A stretch of DNA of 64,000 bases from Desulfurivibrio dismutans (GCF_029210385.1 NZ_JARGDQ010000005.1:124001-188000); one strand, 5' to 3'. Shown: positions 46,201 through 54,890, counted from the first letter of the stretch. Numbers and translations: made by a program. The notes: generated by a model from the letters alone, not told the origin.

Positions 46201-47823
46201 TCAGGCGGGGTGCAGGCGGTCGGGCAATCGGGTGAATTCCCGGGCCGGCAGGGGCGGGCTGAAAAGATAGCCCTGGACCTGGTCACAGCCGCGCTGCTGC
46301 AGGTAGTTGAGCTGGGAGATTGTTTCCACCCCTTCGGCCACCACGATGATCCCCATTTGGTGGGCCAAACCGATGATGGAGTCGGCGATCATGGCGGCGT
46401 CGGAGCGATGTTCAAGATCCCGGATGAACGACTGGTCGATTTTTAAGGCGCCAATGGGGAAACGGTTGAGGTAGGCGAAGCTGGAGTAGCCGGTGCCGAA
46501 ATCATCAAGAGAGATGCTGACTCCCAGTTCAGTGCATTCGGTCAGCAGCGCTACCGCCTCTTCCGGTTTTTCCATCAGAATGCTTTCGGTCAGTTCCAGT
46601 TCCAGCAGGTGAGGGGGGATTTGATGCTTACCCAAGGCCTCGGCGACCACTTCCGCCAGGTTGCCGGCCCGGAACTGGCGGGCGGAGACATTGACCGCCA
46701 CCGACCGCTCCGGGTGACCCTGGTCGCGCCAGGCCCTTATCTGGCGGCAGGCCTCGTCGATTACCCAACTGCCGATCTGTTCGATCAGTTCACTTTTTTC
46801 CGCCAGGGGGATAAAGCTGCCGGGGGGTACCAGTTTTCCTTCACGGTGCCAGCGGATCAGTGCTTCGGCGCCGCTTAACTGATAACTGCCCTGGTTGCCG
46901 TGGCCCCCGCCGCTGTCGGCCAGGCCACCGGATGCGTCACCGAGCGATGAAGAGGCAGGAACAATCATAAGCTTGGGCTGAAAGAACAGCTCCAGTTCAC
47001 GGCGGCCGATGGCCTGCCGTAAGGCGTTTTCCAGGTTCAGGCGCTCCAAAGCGTCGATGTTCATCAGGCCGGTATAGAAATTAAACTGGTTGCGGCCGTT
47101 TTCTTTGGCATGATACATGGCCGCTTCGGCATTTTTCAGCAGGTCGGAAACGGTCTGACCGTCGCTGGGGAAAACGCTGATGCCGATACTGGCGCCGATA
47201 AAAAAATCGTTTTGATCGGTCAGCCTGAATGGGGCGGCCAGGGCGGTCAGCATTTTTTGGGCTTTGGTGGCCGTCTCCCGGGGGTCGGTCAGGACTTCCT
47301 GAAGCAGGATAAACTTATCGCCGCCAAAGCGGGCCAGGGTGTCGTCCTGGCCCATAATGCCGCTTAAACGTTGAGCGGCCATGGCCAGCAACTCATCGCC
47401 GGTCTGGTGACCCAGGCTGTCGTTGACCTCCTTGAAGCGGTCCAGGTCAATGAAATGGATGCCCACCAGGGTCTGGTGCCGTTGGGCCCAGTCCAGGGCG
47501 TGTTCCAGGTGAAATTGCAACAACTGGCGGTTTGGCAGGCCGGTGAGAGGGTCGTAATAAGTCAGCCGTTCCCGTTGTGACTCCGCTTGTTGAAAAAGCT
47601 GCTCAGTAGATTGAAAGCGATATTCGGCTTTTAAAATAAGTAAAAAAATCAGGACGGCGGTGAGCAGGACGTAGAGCCAGCCTTTGTAGGTCTGTAGCAG
47701 GGTGAAGACTTCCGGTTCCAGGGCCATGGTCACCAGCAGCCGGTCGCTGAAAAATATCCACAAGGCGCCTAATATGGCGTAAATAACAGCCAGGCGCAGG
47801 GCGTATCTGGTTTGCGGTGTCAT
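46201..47823 (-). CDS. Membrane GGDEF-EAL protein with degenerate GGDEF site
   Basis: A 540-residue inner-membrane protein. Two hydrophobic helices (about 9-25 and 42-62) anchor it, then a GGDEF domain (about 80-240) and an EAL domain (about 260-530). The cyclase site reads GGDKF instead of GGDEF, and the RxxD inhibitory site is absent, so cyclase activity is doubtful. The EAL motifs [22 protein letters not shown] and KIDQSF are intact. The EAL domain contains a 25-residue Ser/Gly-rich insert just before AEAL. I chose the ATG at 47823; a TTG at 47859 is possible. Confidence 0.88.
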   Translation of the reverse strand: MTPQTRYALRLAVIYAILGALWIFFSDRLLVTMALEPEVFTLLQTYKGWLYVLLTAVLIFLLILKAEYRFQSTEQLFQQAESQRERLTYYDPLTGLPNRQLLQFHLEHALDWAQRHQTLVGIHFIDLDRFKEVNDSLGHQTGDELLAMAAQRLSGIMGQDDTLARFGGDKFILLQEVLTDPRETATKAQKMLTALAAPFRLTDQNDFFIGASIGISVFPSDGQTVSDLLKNAEAAMYHAKENGRNQFNFYTGLMNIDALERLNLENALRQAIGRRELELFFQPKLMIVPASSSLGDASGGLADSGGGHGNQGSYQLSGAEALIRWHREGKLVPPGSFIPLAEKSELIEQIGSWVIDEACRQIRAWRDQGHPERSVAVNVSARQFRAGNLAEVVAEALGKHQIPPHLLELELTESILMEKPEEAVALLTECTELGVSISLDDFGTGYSSFAYLNRFPIGALKIDQSFIRDLEHRSDAAMIADSIIGLAHQMGIIVVAEGVETISQLNYLQQRGCDQVQGYLFSPPLPAREFTRLPDRLHPA

Positions 47824-48002
47824 GTTGATGGCGGCTGTCCTTTGGTCTTTTTTCTGCAATCCGGATCGGGGTCATTAAGTGTGTTTGAAGCATACCTTAT
47901 GGATGGCCAACTTGACAACCGCGGCCCGCCATAAACCTTGACTAAGGTTCTGGGGCGGGGGAGTGTGATTTCGGCGTGATCCCGCGCTTGGTCACCGAAC
48001 TT

Positions 48003-48031
48003 TTGCCAAGCAGCCCGGCTCGTGCTACCCT
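48003..48031 (+). promoter_or_regulatory. Candidate promoter of the DUF362 gene
   Basis: TTGCCA (48003-48008) and TACCCT (48026-48031) are 17 bp apart, with TGC before the second box (extended -10). It ends 36 bp before the ATG. A palindrome AACCTT-GACT-AAGGTT lies upstream at 47934-47949. Confidence 0.35.
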
Positions 48032-48067
48032 ATACGGTTGAAAAATTATTTGGAATAAGGAGTGGGC

Positions 48068-48907
48068 ATGCAGCAGGATGGCAAAAAAGATGGCCAAAGT
48101 AAAATTTATGTCTGTCGGCATGGAGCAGATTGGCATTCAGAAGTAGAAAATTTGCTAACGCGAGCCGGACTGGCGTCGGTGGCCGGCCGCCACAAGCGGA
48201 TCGTGCTTAAGCCTAATCTGGTGGAGGCGGCGTTGCCGCCGATCACCACCCCGGTGGAACTGACGGCGGCGGTGGTGGATTTTTTGCGATCTGCGGTGCC
48301 CCAGGCCGAAATCATCATCGCCGAAGGCTGCGGTTCCAAAACCTATGACACCGATCACTGTTTTGCCCGGCTGGGGTACCATGAACTGGCGGCGGCCAAA
48401 GGGGTGGAGCTGGTCGACCTTAACCGGCAGCCCACCATTCGTCTGACCCTTCCCGACTGTCGACGCTGGCCGGAAATGCATCTGCCCGCCCTGTTGTTCG
48501 AGTCCTTTCTGGTGTCGCTGCCGGTGCTCAAGGTGCACACCCTGGCCAAGGTTACCCTGACCTTAAAAAATATGATGGGGGCGGCGCCGCCTTGTCATTA
48601 TCAGCAGGGGGGTCATTGGAAAAAAGCGGCTTTTCACCATGATATACAGGCAGCGGTGGCCGATCTCAACCGCTATCGCAGCCCGGATTTTACCCTGCTG
48701 GATGCCACCGTCGGCCTGGCCCAGTCGCACTTGGGCGGGCCGCCCTGTAAGCCGCCCCCGGGGTTGCTGGCCGCCTCGTTTGATCCGGTGGCCCTGGATG
48801 CCTACGGAGCCGATCTGCTGAACCTGGACTGGCGGGAAATCGACCATATCCGCGAGCTCCACGGTGAACTGGGTTTTGCCGAGCCGCTGACGGTGGTTGC
48901 GGTTTAG
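48068..48907 (+). CDS. DUF362 domain protein
   Basis: A 279-residue cytoplasmic protein with the DUF362 core: KPNLVEA near residue 55, a GCGSKTYDTD segment near 95, and LPVLKVHTLAKVTLTLKN near 160, a signature of the family. DUF362 proteins are often fused to or encoded near ferredoxins in anaerobes, but no 4Fe-4S motif is present here and their reaction is unknown. The ATG at 48068 has AAGGAG upstream. It is divergent from the GGDEF-EAL gene. Confidence 0.85.
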   Translation: MQQDGKKDGQSKIYVCRHGADWHSEVENLLTRAGLASVAGRHKRIVLKPNLVEAALPPITTPVELTAAVVDFLRSAVPQAEIIIAEGCGSKTYDTDHCFARLGYHELAAAKGVELVDLNRQPTIRLTLPDCRRWPEMHLPALLFESFLVSLPVLKVHTLAKVTLTLKNMMGAAPPCHYQQGGHWKKAAFHHDIQAAVADLNRYRSPDFTLLDATVGLAQSHLGGPPCKPPPGLLAASFDPVALDAYGADLLNLDWREIDHIRELHGELGFAEPLTVVAV

Positions 48908-48999
48908 TTTAACCTTTGCTTAAAGCAATCCGCACTTCCGGTGAGATCGAGGATCTTGGGGATAGTGATAGTCGTGATAAAGCCAAAACGCTGGTGAAG

Positions 49000-49347
49000 T
49001 TAGTCGGGATTGCGCTGGGGGAGGCGGTCGACAAGCATTTTCCATGCTTTTGGTCTGGCCGTAAGCAATTGCGCGGCTAAAGTCCGGGCCTGTTCCCGGT
49101 GGCCGATTCGTACGGCCTCATTGAGGTCCAGAGAGAGGCGGTAGACCAGCGGGAGACAAGGAGTGCCGGCGGAGCCGGCGATTTTGTGGGCGGCGTGGCC
49201 CAGGGCCGGCAAGTCGTCGTCGGCCAGGGCCTGGCGAATACGTTCTTCTTCCTGTTGCATCATCTCGTGATGATGCCGGAAAAATTCCTCCAGCTCAGAG
49301 GCGGACAGGCACTTTTTGAAGGTCTGCAGCAGATCTTCATTGAGCAT
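49000..49347 (-). CDS. Histidine phosphotransfer (HPt) protein
   Basis: A 115-residue protein with the HPt signature AAHKIAGSAG near residue 53, whose His is the phospho-acceptor, in a predicted four-helix bundle. HPt proteins relay phosphate between hybrid kinases and response regulators. Its start overlaps the end of the OmpR-type regulator by 11 bases, so they are translated together and may work in one relay. No hybrid kinase is in the window. Confidence 0.87.
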   Translation of the reverse strand: MLNEDLLQTFKKCLSASELEEFFRHHHEMMQQEEERIRQALADDDLPALGHAAHKIAGSAGTPCLPLVYRLSLDLNEAVRIGHREQARTLAAQLLTARPKAWKMLVDRLPQRNPD

Positions 49348-50053
49348 CGGTACTTTTTTCCAGCCGGTAGCCGGCGCCGGTTATCGTGAGGATGATCTCC
49401 GGCTGCCGGGGATTGTCTTCGATCTTTTTGCGCAGGCGAGAGACCAGCACATCCACCGTGCGAAAATGGCCGCCGCCTTCCTCCCGGGCCACCACCGTAC
49501 TCAACCGGTCGCGGCTGATCACCCGGCCATCGGCGGTGATCAGGGCGGCCAGCAGTTTGAACTCGCCGCCGGTCAACCTGGTCATTTGACCATCTTCGGC
49601 CACCAGCGCCTGCCGCTTGAGATCAAATTGCCAGCGCCCCAGCGGTACGCGTGAATTGTTTTGTTGCCGCGCCTGCTCCTCCCAGCTTGGCAGGATGCGT
49701 CTAACCCGGTGGGTAAGCTCGTGGGGCAGAAAGGGTTTGATCAGGTAGTCGGCGGCCCCGGACTCAAAGCCGAGGAGCCGTTCCGCCGGCTGGCTGCGGA
49801 CGGTCATCACCAGGAAGGGGGTTTGTCGCTGTTGCAGGCGGCGGCCGATTTCCAAGCCGTCGCCGTCGGGCAGGTTGAGATCCAGTACCACCAGGGAGTA
49901 TTCGTTCTGCTCCAGGGCCGGCAGGGCTTCGGCCTGGTTGGCAGCGTAGTCCACCTGGTAGCCCTCCTTGAGGAGCACCGTGGCGCACAGATAGAGCAGA
50001 GAAGGGTCGTCGTCGATGACCAGGATGCGATGGCTGTAGGTACCGCTGCTCAC
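49337..50053 (-). CDS. OmpR/PhoB-family response regulator
   Basis: A 238-residue regulator. The receiver domain (about 8-120) has IDDD at residue 13-16 and the acceptor Asp in VVLDLNLPDG near 59. The winged-helix domain (about 145-232) has LTGGEFKLLAAL and the wing VDVLVSRLRKKIE, ending near TITGAGYRL. Its partner kinase is not adjacent; the HPt gene overlaps its 3' end. Two direct-repeat pairs with 11-bp period lie in the intergenic region upstream and could be its own sites. Confidence 0.9.
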   Translation of the reverse strand: MSSGTYSHRILVIDDDPSLLYLCATVLLKEGYQVDYAANQAEALPALEQNEYSLVVLDLNLPDGDGLEIGRRLQQRQTPFLVMTVRSQPAERLLGFESGAADYLIKPFLPHELTHRVRRILPSWEEQARQQNNSRVPLGRWQFDLKRQALVAEDGQMTRLTGGEFKLLAALITADGRVISRDRLSTVVAREEGGGHFRTVDVLVSRLRKKIEDNPRQPEIILTITGAGYRLEKSTDAQ

Positions 50054-50221
50054 AGAGTGTTGTCCCGCCCTATTTTTTTGGCCTTGCGACCGTCTGAGAT
50101 CATCACCGTCGTATGCTACTCAATAGGATAACTGCGCTAAGAGTAACCAATGCATTGGCTGGCGGCAAGGGGAAAAAAACGTATACTCGTTTAGATGTAA
50201 GAACGGTTCGGTTGCGCTTGC

Positions 50222-50336
50222 TGTTTACAGATTGTTTACGATTCGGTGGCCGACAGTTGTTTTTGAAGCGACCTGAGGGGGTTACCCGGTTTTAACCGGA
50301 TAAGCTGAGGGGGTGGTTTGTTAACGCCATGTTAAC
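50222..50336 (+). promoter_or_regulatory. Candidate OmpR-type regulator sites in the 410-bp gap upstream of the diguanylate cyclase
   Basis: TGTTTAC occurs at 50222 and 50233, and TGTTAAC at 50319 and 50330. Both pairs have an 11-bp period, which is the spacing of tandem OmpR/PhoB-type binding half-sites. A palindrome CCGGTTTTAACCGG lies between them (50286-50299). The gap separates the divergent OmpR-type gene and the GAF-GGDEF gene, so one set could control each direction. No gene is seen in the gap. Confidence 0.5.
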
Positions 50337-50465
50337 ACCCTGCTTTTACAAAGTTTTCGGTGGCACGCGCTTGCCACTCAGGATCTTTTCGGGTAAGTTT
50401 CTTCGGCCTTGAGCAGTGGGTCAATTTTTGTTGCCAAGCAGTGTACAGTAACAAGGAGGATAATG

Positions 50466-51935
50466 ATGACAGCGCCGGACAGCACATTTTCGGGCCTGGA
50501 TGACCGCCTCTTTCTTTCCGCCCAGCGGGAGAGCGAAGCGCTGAAGGAGCGGCTGCTGGAGCTGTATCTGCTTTATACCACCAGCCGTACATGCAGTATG
50601 GCCATGCAGACCAGCACCCTGTTTATCAAGATCGTCGATCTGCTGAAAAACGCTCTTGGAGTGGAGGAGTTTTGCCTGTTCCTGAAGGATCCGGCAAGCG
50701 GTCTGTTTGAAGTGTGGAGTGCCGATGAGCGGGTGATGGCCGCGGCCGGTGACGTCAGTTTTTGCAGCGGTGAGGGGATTTCCGGGCTGGTGGCGGCCGA
50801 TGGTAAGCCGATTCTGGTGCAGGACGTCAGCCAGGACAAGCGTTTTCTCCATTACAAGGGGATGCTCCAGGGAATCGGTTCTTTTCTTTCGGTGCCGCTG
50901 CTGGGCAATGATAACCAGGTTTTCGGGGTGCTCAATATTCACAAGGCCAAGCCCCAGGCCTTCCGGGAAAAGGACAAGGAGTTTTTTTGTGCCGTCGCCC
51001 ACAACCTGGCGGTGGCTATGGAGCGTGCTCGCTTGTTTGAAAACGCCCGTCAGGAGGCGATGCATGACCAGTTGACCGGCATCTACAACCGCCGTTTTTT
51101 TCTTGAATGCGCCGAGCGTGAGTTGAGCAAGAGCCGACGGGATAACCACAGCGTTTCTTTACTGTTCCTGGATATTGATCATTTTAAGGACGTTAACGAT
51201 AATTTTGGCCATGTCTTCGGTGACCAGGTGTTGCGGCAGGTGGCTGCCATCCTGCAGAACGATATTCGGCAAAGTGACATCCCGGCCCGTTACGGTGGGG
51301 AGGAATTTGTGATTATACTGCCGGCCACCAGCGGGCAGGATGCATGTTGCCTGGCGGAAAAGTTGCGCCGGAAGGTGGCGTCGGAACTGGTGGCGTCTCC
51401 CCGGCATGAAGCGCGGAGGACTCTGACCATGACTGTTGGGGTGGCATCCTTCCCCGAGGACGGAGCTAGCATCACTGAGTTGCTGGTGGTGGCCGACCGG
51501 CGGCTTTATAAGGGTAAAGGGGAAGGGCGTAACCGGGTGGTTGGACCCGCAGCACCGACCCCGGGTACGGCGCCGGCTGACAATCGCCGGCGTAACCCGC
51601 GGCAACGGGCGGCGTTGCGGGTTATGCCGGCTCATGTTGGGGCGGATCGGATGGTGCATTCCATCGATATTATGCATGACCAGCAGTGGGAGTTCTGTGC
51701 CCTGATAGATGTGAGCCGGGAAGGGTTCAACAGCCTGGTGTCGTTCGAGCCTCGGCTGGGCGCCGATTATCTCTGCCGGGCTGTTGCCGACCCCCGCAAC
51801 GGCGGCACTCTGCAGCAATTTGCCGTCCAGGTGCGGCATGTGGAAGAGCTGGGTAACAGTCGTTACCTGATGGGGGTGGAGGTGGGCAGCCATGACGTGT
51901 CGTCCTGGCGTTGCCTCTGTTCTTCTTTGGGATAG
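50466..51935 (+). CDS. Diguanylate cyclase with GAF and PilZ-like domains
   Basis: A 489-residue protein. A GAF sensor (about 55-185) is followed by a GGDEF domain (about 195-360) with an intact GGEEF site and an RQSD inhibitory site five residues ahead. The C-terminal part (about 375-485) resembles a PilZ domain, with RRNPRQRAALRV and DVSREGF in the places of the RxxxR and DxSxxG motifs. It probably makes c-di-GMP and can sense it. The ATG at 50466 has AAGGAGGA five bases upstream; an ATG three bases earlier is too close. Regulatory repeats precede it. Confidence 0.9.
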   Translation: MTAPDSTFSGLDDRLFLSAQRESEALKERLLELYLLYTTSRTCSMAMQTSTLFIKIVDLLKNALGVEEFCLFLKDPASGLFEVWSADERVMAAAGDVSFCSGEGISGLVAADGKPILVQDVSQDKRFLHYKGMLQGIGSFLSVPLLGNDNQVFGVLNIHKAKPQAFREKDKEFFCAVAHNLAVAMERARLFENARQEAMHDQLTGIYNRRFFLECAERELSKSRRDNHSVSLLFLDIDHFKDVNDNFGHVFGDQVLRQVAAILQNDIRQSDIPARYGGEEFVIILPATSGQDACCLAEKLRRKVASELVASPRHEARRTLTMTVGVASFPEDGASITELLVVADRRLYKGKGEGRNRVVGPAAPTPGTAPADNRRRNPRQRAALRVMPAHVGADRMVHSIDIMHDQQWEFCALIDVSREGFNSLVSFEPRLGADYLCRAVADPRNGGTLQQFAVQVRHVEELGNSRYLMGVEVGSHDVSSWRCLCSSLG

Positions 51936-51953
51936 TTAACCGGCGATGGACGG

Positions 51954-52775
51954 TTAACTATCCGTGGGTTTGCGGCTGATTCCCAATTCCTGGGTAACCT
52001 GAGTGGCGATTTCTTCGATGGAGCGGCCGGCGGTGGAGATGACGGGGATATTGTAGGTCCGGAAAATCTCCTCCGCCTGCTTGATTTCTTTGCGGCAGGT
52101 GGTCAATTTGGCATAAGAGCTGTTGGGGTAGCGCTTTTCTCGCACGTTGTGCAGCAGTTCCGGGGTGGTGGTCAGCCCCACGGCCCGGCGGGCGTTGCGG
52201 CGCAGGGGTTCCGGCAGCTTGTACTCCCGCAGATATTCGGTGGTTAAAGGGAAATTGGCGGCCTTCAGGCCCGTCTGGGTGGCCAGATAAACACAGACCG
52301 GGGTTTTGCCGGTGCGGGAGACCCCCAGCAGGATAGCCTCCGCTTCGTCGACCTCGTTGGAGCGAATTCCATCGTCGTGCTCCAGGCTGAAATGAATGGC
52401 CTCCACCCGCTTGGCCATGGTGATGTTGTCAATCTGCCGGGAAAAGCCCGGCACCCTTAAAGCCTTGGTCTCCAGCGAACCCTCCAGCCGTTCAAGAAAA
52501 GCCTCAAAGACGTCAAACAACTCCACCTCGGGATGATCAAAAACCAGGCGGATTTCCCGGTCCATGATGGTGCTGAAGATAAGGGGTCGGCGACCGCCCG
52601 AGTGTTGCAGGATGTAGGCCAGGGTCTTTTCCGCTTCCTCCCGGCTGAGGATAAACGGGAAACGCTCCTCGTGAAAGCTCACCTCGGGAAACTGGCGGAT
52701 CATGGCATGTCCGAGGTTGGTGGCTAAAATCCCGGTGCTGTCGGAAACGAAGTAGATGTCTTTGGAGTTCCACAT
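51954..52775 (-). CDS. Pyruvate phosphate dikinase / PEP synthase regulatory protein
   Basis: A 273-residue DUF299 enzyme, a bifunctional ADP-dependent kinase and Pi-dependent pyrophosphorylase that switches PPDK or PEP synthase off and on through a Thr near its catalytic His. The P-loop-like GVSRTGKTPVC near residue 150 is the hallmark, together with FVSDSTGIL at the start. The exact substrate (PpsR or PDRP type) is not clear. The CheY-like gene is 10 bp upstream on the same strand, so they form an operon. Confidence 0.9.
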   Translation of the reverse strand: MWNSKDIYFVSDSTGILATNLGHAMIRQFPEVSFHEERFPFILSREEAEKTLAYILQHSGGRRPLIFSTIMDREIRLVFDHPEVELFDVFEAFLERLEGSLETKALRVPGFSRQIDNITMAKRVEAIHFSLEHDDGIRSNEVDEAEAILLGVSRTGKTPVCVYLATQTGLKAANFPLTTEYLREYKLPEPLRRNARRAVGLTTTPELLHNVREKRYPNSSYAKLTTCRKEIKQAEEIFRTYNIPVISTAGRSIEEIATQVTQELGISRKPTDS

Positions 52776-52785
52776 GGCAAAAATA

Positions 52786-53172
52786 CTATCCGGTTGGAAT
52801 TTGCTCGATCAGGCGGCGGCCAACAGCCAGGCGGGCCTTGAGCAGGGAAGGTTTGGCCGGTTTGGCCAGGTAGTCGTCGGCGCCGTGTTCCAGGGCTGCC
52901 ACCTGCTCTTCGGTGGAGGTGCGGGCGCTGAAAATAATTATGTAAACGTAAGGCTGCAGCCTTTTTTTGCGGAGTTGATGGCAGACCTGTATGCCGGTTA
53001 AATCAGGCAGGTTCCAGTCAAGGATGGCCAGCCGGATGGCAGGGTCGGCCATCAGGGTTTGCCAGGCCTCCTTGCCGTTGGTGGTCTCCACCGGTTCATA
53101 TCCCCACTTTTTCATAAAATTTTGCAGGCCGCGGCGAACCACGGGGCTGTCTTCAGCGATCAGGACTTTCAT
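52786..53172 (-). CDS. Single-domain (CheY-like) response regulator
   Basis: A 128-residue receiver domain without output domain. It has EDS at residues 7-9, the acceptor Asp in AILDWNLPD near 52, SAR near 86 and the conserved Lys in LAKPAKPSLL near 107. It lies directly upstream of the PPDK/PEP synthase regulator in the same operon and diverges from the histidine kinase gene across 264 bp, in which I see no clear promoter. The kinase is its likely partner. Confidence 0.88.
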   Translation of the reverse strand: MKVLIAEDSPVVRRGLQNFMKKWGYEPVETTNGKEAWQTLMADPAIRLAILDWNLPDLTGIQVCHQLRKKRLQPYVYIIIFSARTSTEEQVAALEHGADDYLAKPAKPSLLKARLAVGRRLIEQIPTG

Positions 53173-53436
53173 GGGGTGTCGGTTTCGGGATGGTTAACGG
53201 TAGATGAATAGTTGTTCGGTTGACTGCCGGAGTGCGAAAGATAATCAATAAGGTGCCCGTCGGCAAGGATAAAAGACAGGATAAAAAAACGCATAGTCGT
53301 TATGTTGTAGAACATCTTAAGGACTCGGCCGGATGTTTGCCGGCTTCGGAGCTGTCCGCTTGTTGCAGATCGGTACCGCCCGTGGGGGCGATGTCAGAGG
53401 GCTGGCTAAAGAAATCGAAAACAGGAAAGATGAACG

Positions 53437-54831
53437 ATGGATGAAGACAGCTATGACAGTGGCGAGAACGGCCACCGCGCACGTGACCGGGACCTTCTCC
53501 CGTCGGAGATGACCGCCAGAATAATCCGGGCCAAGCTGGATCTGGAAAGCATTGTCGACTGTGTGGGCGATCTCATTGTCCTGGTGGATAACTCCGGCCG
53601 TATCCGCCGCTGCAACCGGGCCTTTGCCGGCTACGTCGGGCTGACCTACCAGGAAATTATCGGCCGCGATTGGGAGCAGCTGCTGGTGGTCGGCGGGCTG
53701 GAGCGTGGAGCGGCCGGCTCTTGTGAGCATGGCTGCCGGGAGTATCACCATCCGGCCAGTGGACGGATTTTCTGCTGTCGGCACTACCCTTTGTTCGGTG
53801 GCAGCCGGGAGCGGGGGCCGGTGTCGGCCGCTACTCCGGCCGATTTCGCTCATCCGGGTGATGGGGGGCGGCTCTCTTCCGGCGGATCCGGGGCGGTCGG
53901 TAAGGTACCGCCGGTCGGTGAGGTGATCACCCTCCAGGATGTAACCGCCCAGACCAGGCTGGCGGAAAAATTTAAGGCCAATAACCGGGAGCTGGCCGCG
54001 GCCTACGACGAACTGAAAGCCTCCCAGGCCAAGCTGCTGCAGCAGGAAAAGCTGGCTTCCATCGGTCAACTGGCCGCCGGTGTTGCCCACGAGATCAACA
54101 ACCCGGTGGGTTTCGTCACCAGCAATCTCGGCACTTTAGGCAAATACGTCGGCCGTTTGCGGGAGTTCGCCGCCATGCTCGAAAAGTTGATCGGCCGGGG
54201 CGGCGGGCCCAAACTGCAGGCGGCGGCGGCGAAAGTGCGGCGGGGCCTCAAAATCGACAGCGTTGAGGAGGATGTCCCCGAACTGCTCAAGGAGTCCCTG
54301 GACGGGGTGGAGAGGGTCAAGGTCATCGTCCAGAATCTGAAAAATTTCGCCCGTCTGGACCAGGCCAAGTTCGGCTGGGCCGACATCAACCAGTGTCTGG
54401 AAGAAACCCTCAATATCATCTGGAACGAGTTAAAGTACAAGGCCGAGGTCCGCAAGAATTACGGCGAACTACCGCCGGTGTGGTGTCATCCCCAGCAGTT
54501 GAACCAGGTATTCATGAATCTGCTGATGAACGCCGCCCAGGCCATTGCCACCAGGGGGATTATCACCATCAAGACCCGGGCGGCCGGCGACCGGGTCCGG
54601 ATCCTGATCAGCGATACCGGCAGCGGCATTGCCCCCGAACACCTCTCCCGCCTCTTCGAACCTTTTTTCACCACCAAGGAGGTGGGCAAAGGCACCGGCC
54701 TGGGGCTGAGCATCGTCTACGACATCGTGGTCAAGCAGCACGGCGGCGAGATCATGGCCGCCAGTGCTCCGGGTGCGGGTACCACCTTCCGGGTGCTGCT
54801 GCCGGTGGGCAAGGAGAAACAAGATGAGTGA
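53437..54831 (+). CDS. Histidine kinase with PAS domain containing a Cys/His stretch
   Basis: A 464-residue cytoplasmic kinase. A PAS domain (about 30-170) holds CEHGC and FCCRHY, four cysteines and histidines that could bind a metal or cofactor, and a Ser/Gly/Pro-rich insert (about 125-155). A coiled coil precedes HisKA, whose AHEINNPVG contains the phosphorylated His near residue 224. HATPase motifs NLLMNAAQA, DTGSGIA and GTGLGLS follow. It has no transmembrane helix. The CheY-like gene is divergent from it. The ATG at 53437 has an AGGAAAG site. Confidence 0.9.
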   Translation: MDEDSYDSGENGHRARDRDLLPSEMTARIIRAKLDLESIVDCVGDLIVLVDNSGRIRRCNRAFAGYVGLTYQEIIGRDWEQLLVVGGLERGAAGSCEHGCREYHHPASGRIFCCRHYPLFGGSRERGPVSAATPADFAHPGDGGRLSSGGSGAVGKVPPVGEVITLQDVTAQTRLAEKFKANNRELAAAYDELKASQAKLLQQEKLASIGQLAAGVAHEINNPVGFVTSNLGTLGKYVGRLREFAAMLEKLIGRGGGPKLQAAAAKVRRGLKIDSVEEDVPELLKESLDGVERVKVIVQNLKNFARLDQAKFGWADINQCLEETLNIIWNELKYKAEVRKNYGELPPVWCHPQQLNQVFMNLLMNAAQAIATRGIITIKTRAAGDRVRILISDTGSGIAPEHLSRLFEPFFTTKEVGKGTGLGLSIVYDIVVKQHGGEIMAASAPGAGTTFRVLLPVGKEKQDE

Positions 54832-54855
54832 TTGGCCGGTAAACGTTTGCGGTTA

Positions 54856-54885
54856 GTAACCATCCAGCTCATGCTGGACAGTTAC
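54856..54885. repeat. 30-bp hairpin made of the two ends of the 137-bp element
   Basis: GTAACCATCCAGC and GCTGGACAGTTAC are separated by TCAT. The first 17 bases match the reverse of the element's right end at 16 of 17 positions, and the last 13 match the reverse of the left end. It looks like an element with its inside removed. Its place, 25 bp after the kinase stop, also suits a terminator stem, but no T run follows. Confidence 0.65.
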
Positions 54886-54890
54886 CGCGA

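Noticed and set aside
50360-50377. TGGCACGCGCTTGCC as a sigma-54 promoter
   Set aside because: The GG and GC are 9 bases apart instead of 10, and the segment is a GTGGCA/TGCCAC palindrome instead.
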